NCBI RefSeq assembly: GCF_003473485.1
Contig: NC_053045.1
Span: 56,834,494 to 56,898,493, forward strand
DNA: 64,000 nucleotides
From: Medicago truncatula
Lineage: Eukaryota; Streptophyta; Magnoliopsida; Fabales; Fabaceae
Reading direction: 5' to 3'
The notes beneath the pieces are model-generated. The model did no database searches, was not told the DNA's origin, and saw only the letters and a program-made list of their open reading frames with translations. The position numbers were made by a program, and so were the translations under genes. The first letter of the stretch is position 1. Each line of letters starts with the position of its first letter. Below are positions 53,419 through 64,000 of this stretch, piece by piece.

Positions 53419-53777
53419 CTGATAAAACAATACATACAAGAAGACTTTGTTATTAAAAAAAAAAATGTTTATATGTATTTCGTCAAAATGTCTATATGTA
53501 GGAACAATTGAAGAGACCCAGCTGCCCCATTAACTTTGTTAACATAATATACTACGGTACTTGGAAAAAGTTTGTTTCCCATTTAAATTCACAAAATCAA
53601 AACAAAATATGATAATGCTCACTTACAGCCAAAGAATATTTGGAATTTGTTAGATGAGAATCTGAACATTTACTAAAATTTACACACGAGCAACCTATTT
53701 CTTTGATACAAACTATGATTTCTTTCTTAGTTACAAAAACAAGTATAATCAACCACGAATAGAAGAGAACGTCTCCA

Positions 53778-56700
53778 TCACCGTGAGTTGCTATTTTTGA
53801 AAAAATTGAAATCCCAACGACGCATTAAACCATCCATGATATGGCCAGCAGGATTCCTAACAACAGTTACTGTGGCGGTCGTATTATGTGATATGTCAGT
53901 ATCTGATGAACTTTGTAAACTAGCAGAACTATCACTGCGAGCAGATCCGCTTGTATTGCTAGACTCGGTTACGGATAATGTGTTGTCCTGTGGCAGGGGT
54001 GGCTGGGTTCCCCCAATTGGGCTTGACTCGGAAACCGCTGAAATGGTATTTGACTCAGCTTTCAACTGTACAGATTCTTCTGATGCAATGGAAATGGTTA
54101 TAGATTTTGCATCTGTACTGTATTTGACTAGAGAAGATTCTTTTTGCATGGGTTTAGAAATCTCCCGTGAAGACGAATGTGAGTCATCTTTATCTGATGG
54201 CTCTGCAGATACATTAGCAATACTACTGGCTGGTGGTTGTTCTGCCTTCGGATTTTGTACTTCCAGGTCCTTCAGTGACTCCATTACTGCTTCCATTAAC
54301 ATCTGAATATCATACACAAATCAAACATAAATAAAATCCCTGAATCCAATTTTTTTTCATGTATGTTAATCAGGTGGTATTTAGATCATGTGAAGTCATC
54401 AACTTGACTCACTCTTTCTTCCTCCTCTGCACTAGATGGAAAACCTGCAAGGTCTTCAAGTTGATATTCCACATACTGATTGTCATCCAACACGGTGGGT
54501 ACATGGGGACCATAAGGGTGACCATCTGACAATTCAAAGCTTATCATGGATGAAGAGGGTGGGGATGTATCACCGCACTTCTCTTCCTGCTTGGAAGAAA
54601 ATCATGCAAATTGTGAGAATCTAGTTCATGTATATGGTTAAAATCCTGAGTATTTATTTTTCATGCTAATATTATTTCATCAGTTTCAACATTAGATATT
54701 CGAATTACATTCTTCAAGCCCGGGAACTGGGCCGTCCTGGGTAGTAGATTAAACTAGAAGTGGTCATCCACCAGACCACCACGGCCAAAACAAAATAGAA
54801 ATGCAGTGGCCCATAAATGGTCCATTGTATGATTGCCAATAATCTTATAGCAAATATATATACGCAAGTGTATGTGCATGTGTATGTGAAGATATAAATA
54901 AATTTTCAATAAAAAAAAAGGATAAAAAGGTGAAAAGGAAATACCTCATTTACGCTCTGTTCATCTTTTGAAGAAATATCAGATGGAACCTGGGAAAAGT
55001 CATGCAGTATAATTATTATTATTTTTAAAAAAAAAATAATAAAACTAAAATCAGTGCTACAGAATTCAAATACAAATTTGTTTTAAAAAAATGAGAAGAC
55101 GGTGGGATTTTATTAGTTAATGTGATACTAATGGTCATTTTACAACCACTCACGAGGGGATTCGAACTCAGCAACTTGAGGTTACAATGCTAAGCTCTTG
55201 CCACTTAGCTAGCACCTCAAGTGTAGTTCAAATACAATTGAAATCATAATGTCAAACACTGTGTGACAAAAAACTATATTGAAATCTTTTTTAAAATACA
55301 TCTGAGAGCTAATATACAAACCTCCATCCTGCTCATTGGCCGTCTTGAACGGACTTCCTTAATAGCATCCACAGTACTGCTAGTTGATGGTTCTGCATCT
55401 AACAAATAAACATGAAGGTAAGAGGTTCACACAGAAAAAAATTCTAATGGAAACCATGCAAAAGAAATAATTAAGTAATTAGGTACTTGGACCATGCCTT
55501 TGTTTTTAGAAGATGATTCATTGATGTAGCCTAATTCATGCACAGATCTCCATGCATCCTGAGTAAAGAGTCAAGTTTTAAAATATGTTCACTATTTAAC
55601 AGTGAAATTTTATCAAAATGGAACCAATGATATGCATTGTTGATTTTACCTTACCGAAGACATCATTTACAGGGTCATAAAATGATTCACCAACCTCACC
55701 CTCGGGAGGTTGCAGAACATTGTGGAAAAAAATGTTTATGGAATCAAAGTAAAACTGAGGACGTGGAGAATTGTGATCTCCCTCAAATTTAATTATGTTT
55801 TTGTCTCCCTGCAAACCACAGAAACCCATATTAAAGATACGTAATGCAGGGCATATAAAACAGTGAACGAATTAGCACAATAGAAATATCTAGAGGAACT
55901 TTAAGCAACTTTAAACATCTAGAGGAACATATTTTATAATTTTGAAGGCATGCTCTAAAGGCCTACAAAATATGATGAAGACTTAGACTAGCCCAACAGA
56001 ACAAGAAGTTGACAATTGTAAATCAGATAGTAATTATTTTTTTTAGAAAAAAGAACTCTTGTCGAGACACTTACCATGTAAGCCTCAAATATACGATCAG
56101 AGTGATGGGGTTGTATAAAATCATCATCAATGGCATGCCCTAATAGAGCTGGAACAAAACACGATTTTGCTACCTGCAATGCAAACAAATAATGAAAGAA
56201 TATGATGGGCAATACAAAAAATTGAAAAACCAAAAGCAATATATGATCAAGAGGAAAACAGAACAAAACCAAAAGAAATATTATTTGTTTCTTGTGATTT
56301 TCTGTTTTGCATCATCTGGACAAGATCAGATTAGAACAAAACAATCGGGACCAAATCAGATCTTTCAAACACATGTGGCATGTGACTCATACTGTAGGGA
56401 ACAAAAATCACTCGACTTAAGCAAGTACTCAAAAACCTTCACTGTTCTCCATAGGTTTAGCAATTAGCATCTAAAATTTTGAAAATGAACAAAGTAAAGC
56501 TGATTCTGGTTTAAGTTTCATAATTTTCCGGTTTACCAGTTAGGAAGCAAAAAGGACAAGCAGAAGATGCAAGACCTTTCCCCATTACCACCAAAAGTAT
56601 ACTTTGAAATAATGAACCATTTGAATCAAACTAACATACTCATTTATTAACTAGCAAAGGTTTCACTACTAATTATAATTGCAACTCATCGAGTAATTGT

Positions 56701-59700
56701 ACAAGAAAATCAGCACAGGTTTGTGGGAAATATATTATGAATTACTGAATAAACTACAAATGAACTTGGAGATTCATATGACTGAATAACTTATAAGTAT
56801 ATAACCATGCAGGAAAATGAGACACAATGTATGCATATACTTCTTCAAGTTCAAGCTAAAAAACATGTTTGTTTAACTAAGCCTGCGCTGGATGGAAACT
56901 TTTAACTTTTATGCTGAAAAGTAACGAGGAAAAACAAAGGGGCTCTAGCTTATAACTAATCAATCATTTCATAAAAACGTGCAAGTAATAGTAATTTCTT
57001 TGAATAAAGAACCTTTTATCAAACAAATAATATAAACAATAAAAATAAAGGAAAACCAACCTTAATAGTATTGAGGTCCGTTATGTCAAATTTTGCCTTC
57101 TTTTGGATTATTCTTTTCATGTACTGGATTGCATACTTCACCTGTAACAAGAAAAATGAAACAGAATCAGCATAACAGCAAGTACTGGCACAAGTACTGG
57201 CACCAACAATTTATCTATTACTAAATGGGGAGTCCTTATGGCAATGAAAATTTATTCATATGAAAAGAACAAAACAAGTAAAGGCGTTAAATCGGATATT
57301 AGCCAGATGATATGAAGTATGTTAATTATTCAGTATAAGATCAATACACAGCATATTTCAGATAATCGCAACCCTCTCAACAAAAATAACAATCTTCTGT
57401 GGTAGCAGCAGCGAACATGATAAATTGAAGGTTTGTATAACTAAAGGATTGTAGGCAATGAAACCTCCTCTAAAAGCGTAAAGGAACATTGGCATGTCAT
57501 GAGGTTTCCTACAACTACAAGTTATCAGAAATCCCAACATTCCAAGTGATAAATTAATAGTTTGCTTGACAAACTTATGCAAGGCAAGGCAATAATTAAT
57601 GTTGTATGCCCCTTGCCTTGATAAGAACTTTTATGCGGCAGCAGAATAGTCTTTGTTTTTAAGCACATATTATCGTGGGCAAGGAGTATACAATGGGGAA
57701 TATTCCACTACAGCATAACAGGATGCCTATGTGTGAGGTTCTGGGGCAGAGGGACCCTTTGGGCAGGGAGGTTGGCAGACCCTCAAATACTGTGATAGAC
57801 CGGCCAAGAAACAAGAAGAAAGAGATAAGACTTTTAATTGAAGAATGCCTAAGACAATATCAAGATGATACTTGTTTCATGAGGCATGCAATCTCTCCTC
57901 TCTACTCTTCCAGGACTACGAGAGATCTGGAGCCCTTTACCCTTCCTTACAATACACTATAGTGTCTCTGCTCCCTCCAATCATCTTTTTACCATCCACC
58001 CTATATTTATTGGCCTAACCACCCAATAAAGTCCTATAGTTAGTAACTGCTCCTGACCAATATGCCTATTTGCCTTTTATCTCTTCTAATGCAGACCTTT
58101 ATCGGGGGTCTCACAGACTGCAGGTATTTCCATCCTTAGTTGTTACTTGGTAATAAGTTTAAGAATGGACACAAGGGAATTTCATTGGTATTGATATGAC
58201 GTTTGCAATCTTTTTTGTATCAGGTACACCCCAGAGTCAAGATAGTTATTACGACTTCACTGTAAAAGGAAATAAAGTATTAAATGAGATTGTAAATTCA
58301 ACATTTGGAGATATTGTTTCTATAAAAGGTATTACTATTTTTAGCCAAAAAAGTAATACAAAATATAAGATACTCACAGTGAACTTTGGCAGACGAACTT
58401 TATACGTATCTACGAGTTCCATCATCAAATCAACCAAATCAGAGAAGGGACTGTCTAAAACCATCCCTGCAATTGAAGGATCCTCCGCTCCATACATCAG
58501 GCTGCAAGAATAACATAATCAATGCATGAGGAAAAGCCACTTACATTAGCCAAAGTGGTGGTCTGAATGGCTACATAACCAGAGAGTTCATAATTGAGTG
58601 CACTAAAGATGGAGAAAGAGAAACATTAGAATCAGAAGGGAATTAAGATATACACGAGTTTCTATACCAAAAAGAAACATCACCACATATCTACACAAAT
58701 GCAGAACTCTTAACTTCTTTCCTAGTTCAAAAATGCATACTTGAATATATGATCAGATTCTTCATCTTCAGGTTTAAAACTAATGATATAAACAAACTAA
58801 TTCAAGAATGGTAATAGTAGATAACTTTCTTTCACAAGTCATTTCCACCACCACCTAACAGACTTTAATCCATGCACTGTAGTTTCCTATAATAAATAAT
58901 AGTGGAATCTCAATGGAAGTATCTAACAAATTAGGGAAAGCTTCCTAGTTCTCAGTCATAATATACTACAGAACTGATAAATTGTAACCAAACTACACAT
59001 CATTGCTACAGTGCTACATAAGCCATGTGCAAGAGCAAACTTTTCCTAAAACCTCATTCCAAAATAAAATTCCAAGGAATAAGAGAACGGAGAAAACCTA
59101 CCAAGTTACGGCTCCCATTGAGCGGCCCCACAAGCCAATTAAAGAGACATTTCCATCATTCCTCAGATAGTTGACCACAGCAGTCAGATCATCCTTCTGA
59201 GAACATTCAAGAATGTCAAACAAACAATCATTTCACAATCAATAATGACCACAAAGCAAATGGTAGTACTGATATATATGCAAACTTGTTCTACTGTAAT
59301 AAAAGAAAAACGTAAAAAGAATCAAGGATAAGTGCCCTCCCCAATCATATAGCAAGTTGTAAAATTCCACCGATGCTTCAGATATAGTCAAATAAAACAT
59401 TTACGAAGTCAACTTGGACTAATTTTGGAATGAACTTGCAAAAATATCAATGTGCAAGTTCTTGAAGATATCTTTACATAAAGTTTAGTGATGTGTTATT
59501 GCCAACATGCGTGAAAGATTTCAGTAGGGAAAAAAATTACATATCATTTAGCCCTTCATTTCATGAGCTTTTCTAATAATGGACAAAGATGGAGAAAATT
59601 ACTCCTTCCCCATAGCTGATAATGAAACAGTAACAAGACTAGCAAAATTGATGGTAAAATAAAAGTCAAATCTGAATATTTTTAAAAGATTGCTGAGCAA

Positions 59701-62700
59701 GTATTTACTTCATTCCAGCCTAGAGTGACATGCTCCCCTCCAGAAAGTCCAGATCCCGAGAAATCCAGAGTGAAAACTGTAATATTTGAAGGAAGTAAAA
59801 TTATAGCAGCTTCACTGGCATCAGCCCTACATCCACTGTCAATAAACAATGCAACTAATCAGCATGTCCCTATGAAATTGAAATCAATAAACTATATAAC
59901 ACCAAACGTAAGTCATAGACCAGAAAATAAACCATATAGAAGGTGTTGAAAATAAGATTAGGATCCATGTATTTATTCTATAGGATAGGCATATCATATC
60001 GTGTAAATAGAAATAGAATATTTGTAATAATTTTATTTATTGGTTTAAGCCTGTATGAAGAGACTTCATTGTGTAATTGAGACACACGTGATTGCACCAT
60101 GTCTTTCCCTTTTTCTCTCATTTGAAGGCATCAAAATAAATTTACAAGCATCTATATTTTATAATTCAAGATGAAATTTAAAATTCTGGTTAGATTGTTT
60201 AAAACTTAGAAAAAAGGAGCTATTAGGTCGTCCACATAACATACAATGAAACTAACAAGATTCTTCGGTCTCTACTAAATCATAACATAGCTAACTAGAT
60301 GACTAATACTTAAATGTAGTTGAGAGTCTCACATTGGATAGTATAGTATGGCCTAAATAGTGGTTATGAGTAGTGTCCTTAAAAGTTGGTTTTGTAGGAC
60401 AGAATTGGGTCACAAACCCAAATTTCAAATTGTATCAATGTCGATTCTATCTAGATCAGTTGAGTCATCTGTTACTGGGCCGCACTGATCGCGCTTCAGA
60501 AGTGCAGTCTTGGGTGTGAGGGAGTATGTTGGAAGTTTCACATTGGATGGTGATATAGTCTAAATAGTAAATTGTGGTTATAACTTATAAAGTGATGGAC
60601 ATCTCTCACCTAACAAGCAAGTTTTGTGGGGATGAGATAGACCCTAAGCCCAATTTTAAGAAACATCACAGTTATCGCCTTTTCTTTTAATTTTATGCTG
60701 GATCATCTATATTTTTCATTCTTATAATATGAGGCGGCGTGAAAAAATGTTTGTTGTCAGAAAGAATAAATTATGAGTAAAATTATAGAAGTATCGTTAT
60801 AATGTGTAAATGTAGTGATTTTCAAATAATCACTTTGCCAGACCTATAAAACGTATAAATCTATACAGCTAAAAAAGGGATATTTAAAGGACTTTAAGTA
60901 TATCATGAATGCAAGTTAATTTCTAGATATAGGTTGTACGGTACCCTAGTAGAAAATGTTAAACCATCTGCAAACATAAAATCAACAGACGAAGTGATCA
61001 TATAGACCTGATTTTTAGAGGTGAAAAAAGGAAAGCAAAGGAAAACACACACAAACTTCAAAGGAGAATCGGAAATACCCAGAAAAAAGTTTGCAGTTTC
61101 AATGGAATGTTGTCAAATGGCAAATGGTTGTCAAACGAAAAAAAGACATTATTATGCAGTTACCTGTTTCCATGACAATATATTACACAAGGAAGAGGCT
61201 TTCCTTCAGCACTGCCAATAGGAATGTAATGACTGCATTGAAGAGCATCACCCCGACTGTTTTTTAACTGCACAATATCAATATACATTAGAGGCTGACC
61301 ATGTAGGTTTGGAAAGGAAAAAAAAAGATAGAGTATGACTTGATTCAAAGAAAAATGCTTGTGATGGGAGCAACACAAAAATCAACAGAAAAAGGAAGTT
61401 GTAGAAGTTACATCACATACACACCCTTTATGTATGAAAATAACAAAAGAAGTATTCTAAACAAAAGTAATTACCACAACATTTAAAGATAATTCTTCTA
61501 TAATAGAATTTTTCTTATCCTACTATATTTCCCTATGCAAACGTAAATAACTTGGCCTTTCATGCTGACATTCTACTACTATAGATAAGAAAACCTTCTA
61601 ATTGCAGTTTCAAGAAGAGCAATAAAGAACTACGTGTAGTATGTCTTTTGGCATATTTCAAGCATATCATTGGCATGTCTTCCAAGGTAGAAATTAATGG
61701 CGCCGCACCAATTTTACATGTTCATAATTCTCATTGAAGTCAATAATGGCCTGCCTAATGGATCTCTCTATTGATACAAATTTTGTCTATTAATAGGAGT
61801 GATCACTTGGAAGAACTCAAGAAGAAAATATTACAAATAAAAAGATGACAAGACAATAATTGAGGATTAAAAATTTAAGATTTGTGAATCCATCGCTAAC
61901 AAACTGTGAGATAAGATAAAAACTATCTTGGAATGCATGTAATCAATGCTACAAAAAATTTACTAACATACTGAATTCTACTACTTTTTTAAGCTTACCT
62001 CTACATCCTTCCGTTGATACCACTTCCCTCTCAGCAAGAACTCTTTATCTAATAAATCGCTATTGGGGTCATATTCAGCTCTGCACCCAAGTAATGGATA
62101 CGGTCAAAATATCACAGTTAAAACTTAAAAGTTTAAATTAAATTTGAAATTAAAGTAGTACAAATAAATTGGATAAGCAATAAACAATACAAGTCAATTT
62201 ATCTTTAGACCACACTTGCAGAGAGATGGCCCAAAGTAGAAGTGCTTAATGTAGCTGTTATGTGATAGGATAGGGATATTGCATACTACTGGATTGTAAT
62301 ATGCAAAGATCAGTCTAGCCTCAAGGGCTATATATTGAAACTGGGCATCCTCTAATAGCTACAAAATTTTAAAGATTGTTCCTTCTCATTATAACTCTTG
62401 AAAAAAAATAGTTGCATTTTTTTTCTATCTCTTTTTTCGGGACTATATTATATTCTCAATTACTCATTGTTTTTGGTATGTAGACAAAGTGACAAGAACC
62501 ACTTAAAATACACACACAAGTGCGAGGTCCCGGGAACAAACCCAGTTGAAGGTGTTCAGTCTAACAATATTGGAATTTTTTGCAGTAGAGTTAAGCTTTT
62601 GATCATGTGTAAAAATAAAACATCTCATTAATATCCTACTCCATCAATCAATCATAACCATAGAAATACCAAAGAGCCAAAATCACAACTCAAGAATTAC

Positions 62701-63152
62701 CAAATCATAAGAAACAATTGTTACTGATTATCACTCAACTTTATAGATCTCACTTTAATCACACATCAGCATCGTCTAAAGTAGCAGTTACATTCAAGCA
62801 TGAAACCCTCAAGATCACGTGAAAATAAAATCAATAGCAAAAAAAAATAAAAAATCTACAGGTGTTATTTGGAAGAAAAAAAATACTTTTTTTTGCATGA
62901 TGAATAATGATAGATCTAAATTCCCAACCATAGATATAGTAAACCTAAGTTAACATGATTTAAGATATTGCAAAAAATTAAAAACCAAATTTTTATAATT
63001 GAATTACATCATGTTCGAAATTCCAAATGAAGAATATGAGGTATAAGTAAAAAAAACATATCTGGGTAATTAGGGAAAGTAAAAAAGAGGATATCTTTTT
63101 GATTGAAAAATTACCTTGGTGGACGAATGATGAAGTTGACAAGCTGTTCCAT
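53778..63152 (-). CDS. Alpha/beta hydrolase (serine aminopeptidase S33-like) with C-terminal UIM-like motif
   Basis: Fourteen exons, reverse strand: 63115-63152, 61999-62080, 61164-61267, 59709-59835, 59102-59196, 58378-58501, 57061-57141, 56075-56173, 55650-55808, 55498-55558, 55322-55398, 54945-54989, 54413-54586, 53778-54302; 1791 nt, 596 residues. The start MEQLVNFIIRPPR is typical of a conserved plant family. Hydrolase core: oxyanion-type CVIYCHGN (about 73-80), nucleophile Ser143 in GRSMG, Asp233-235 in HAIDDDF, His262 in EGDHN. The C-terminal half is acidic and Ser-rich, with EEEERMLMEAVMESLKDLE (417-436) fitting a ubiquitin-interacting motif across the exon 13/14 junction. All introns are GT-AG except the one after exon 10, which keeps frame only with a GC donor (AAAG/GCATGG). 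Substrate unknown; probably cytosolic. The CT-rich leader lies at 63246-63290. Confidence 0.88.
55090..55220 (-). repeat. SINE family 1, copy 3 (hydrolase intron 11)
   Basis: Reverse strand: box-A-like TAGCTAAGTGG, box B GAGTTCGAATCCC, body GGTTGTAAAATGACCATTAG. This is the best-preserved of three copies and lies between exons 11 and 12. Confidence 0.7.
57660..58100 (+). repeat. Unassigned repeat-like segment in hydrolase intron 6
   Basis: Less AT-rich than the rest of the intron, with a 95-codon frame (57675-57962) of transposon-like composition (PLGREVGRPSN, RPRNKKKEIRLLIEE). I do not recognise the family. The frame runs antisense to the host gene. Confidence 0.3.
59944..60123. repeat. Possible solo LTR remnant in hydrolase intron 3
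   Basis: Begins TGTTGAAAATAAG and is bracketed by GAAGG at 59939-59943 and 60124-60128. The right end is not CA, which weakens the case. Lies between exons 3 and 4. Confidence 0.25.
60312..60660. mobile_element. TRIM-like degenerate retroelement in hydrolase intron 3
   Basis: Two imperfect direct repeats, each starting with a GTTG(A/G)(A/G)AGT(C/T)TCACATTGGAT-like stretch and ending near AAGCCCAATTTTAAG / AAACCCAAATTTCAAA. They flank about 110 bp containing a degenerate primer-site-like TTGTATCAATGTC and a purine stretch GGGTGTGAGGGAGTAT before the second repeat. No coding, which fits a terminal-repeat retrotransposon in miniature. LTRs are strongly diverged, so it is old. Confidence 0.55.
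62490..62600 (+). repeat. SINE-like fragment in hydrolase intron 1
   Basis: CAAGTGCGAGGTCCCGGGAA and CAAACCCAGTTGAAGGTGTT resemble a degraded tRNA-type box B and following tail. Boundaries uncertain. Confidence 0.3.
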
Positions 63153-63243
63153 AGATTCAAAGGATCGAGGTTGCAGCAAAGTTTCAACAAGACGTATCAA
63201 TTATTCATGTATATTTGATTTGAGGTGAAAATAAGAAGAAAAT

Positions 63244-63245
<2 letters not shown>

Positions 63246-63290
<45 letters not shown>
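63246..63290. repeat. GA/CT microsatellite in the hydrolase 5' leader
   Basis: About 22 GA units on the + strand (CT in the sense of the gene), starting 94 bp before the start codon at 63152. CT repeats in plant leaders can affect transcription. 63291-63588 is the rest of the promoter region, with no box I would defend. Confidence 0.85.
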
Positions 63291-63291
<1 letters not shown>

Positions 63292-63588
63292 TGATGACGG
63301 TTATTTATGAGACAGAACAGAAAAGAAAAGAAAAGAAGAAAGTCTTGTTATTGTTGTGGCGAGGTGGGTGGGTCTTGTGTGTTTCCAACTTGTTCTTGCT
63401 TCTTTCATTCAGAAACATAGAAAATAAAATGAAAAATCACTATCTGCACGTCACAATAGTTTTTTTTTCTTTTTCAGATTTACCAAGAATCAATCAACTT
63501 AAATTATTACAACAGCCAAATTAGTGCTAGGAATAATAATGATAATAGTCCTTCTTTTTCGAAAAAAATAATGATAATAAGATAAAGA

Positions 63589-63984
63589 GCGTTAAATATG
63601 TTTTTAGTCGTTACATTTTACGCTCATTTGAAAATAGTCCTTACTTTTATTAAATGTTTTTAAAATTCTCACATTTTATCTCTGTCGTCAAAATTAGTTT
63701 CTGCCGTTAATTTTCTAACGCGATGCTGATGAAGCAGTTAGTGGGTCCCAAAATGTAAGAACTATTCTTCGAAGTCACACAAAATATAGGGACCAAAAAC
63801 ATATTTAACCCTAAAATAATCGGGACCCACTAACTGCCACATTAACATTCCTTCAGAGAATTAACAACATGGATTAATTTTGATAACAGAGATAAAATGT
63901 GAAGATTTTAAAAACATTTAATGAATTGTACGAACTATTCTTCAAAAAGACGCACAATATAAGAACTAAAAACATATTTAACCC
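63589..63984. repeat. Compound MITE, TTAAATATGTTTTTAGTC family
   Basis: Starts GCGTTAAATATGTTTTTAGT. A matching inverted end ACATATTTAACCC occurs twice, at 63800-63812 and 63972-63984. Internal GTTAGTGGGTCCCA and TGGGACCCACTAAC-type inverses show one copy nested in or fused to another. Related to 40245-40730 and 9776-9884. Confidence 0.65.
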
Positions 63985-64000
63985 AAAAAAAGAATGGTAC

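Noticed and set aside
57675-57962. A gene antisense in the hydrolase intron
   Set aside because: No start context, splice partner or known domain. More likely a piece of an old repeat.
59944-60123. A confirmed solo LTR
   Set aside because: The GAAGG bracket is suggestive, but the right end is not CA and no internal homologue was found, so it is listed only at low confidence.

Overview
This window is plant nuclear DNA, AT-rich and intron-rich, most likely from a legume close to Medicago. The evidence is a group D (TDY) MAP kinase, F-box/FBA genes of the expanded legume type, legume-type MITEs and SINEs, and an iMet-primed Copia element. The species is inferred from general familiarity with legume sequence, not from a search.

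Layout, left to right. 43-8069 is a dienelactone-hydrolase-like gene (copy A) whose third intron holds a complete, nearly unmutated Copia retrotransposon (1332-6559, reverse strand). 8540-18090 is a transposon-rich stretch: a CACTA-type end, a 5'-truncated LINE that split an F-box relic, a second LINE relic, the 5' end of a third DLH copy cut by a PIF/Harbinger-like MITE, a Mutator-type element with a mudrA-like fragment, and a 5.6 kb inverted-repeat unit holding two LINEs and a Mutator-type foldback element. 18308-20774 is the intact DLH copy C. 23003-24366 is a 40S ribosomal protein S15a gene with a telo-box promoter and leader intron. 27312-32564 is a ten-exon MPK20-like MAP kinase. 34519-37838 and 42910-43613 are two decayed copies of an armadillo-repeat membrane-type gene, the first hit in its coding sequence by a hAT element. 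Between and after them are broken F-box genes (39010-40067 and 45657-46845). 49030-51100 is a plant-mobile-domain relic split by another hAT element. 52978-53418 is the C-terminal exon of an RNase T2. 53778-63152 (reverse) is a fourteen-exon alpha/beta hydrolase with a C-terminal ubiquitin-interacting-motif-like segment.

Five gene models are intact by reading: DLH A, DLH C, RPS15a, the MAP kinase and the alpha/beta hydrolase. All splice phases close and each coding length is a multiple of three. The rest of the coding material is pseudogene or transposon. The genes do not form an evident pathway. The organising themes are local tandem duplication (DLH, ARM and F-box families) and repeated transposon insertion. 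I see no clear new multi-gene system. The points most worth following up are the young Copia insertion inside a working-looking gene, the hydrolase-UIM architecture with a GC-AG intron needed to keep frame, the nested elements, and the SINE copies within introns of three separate genes.
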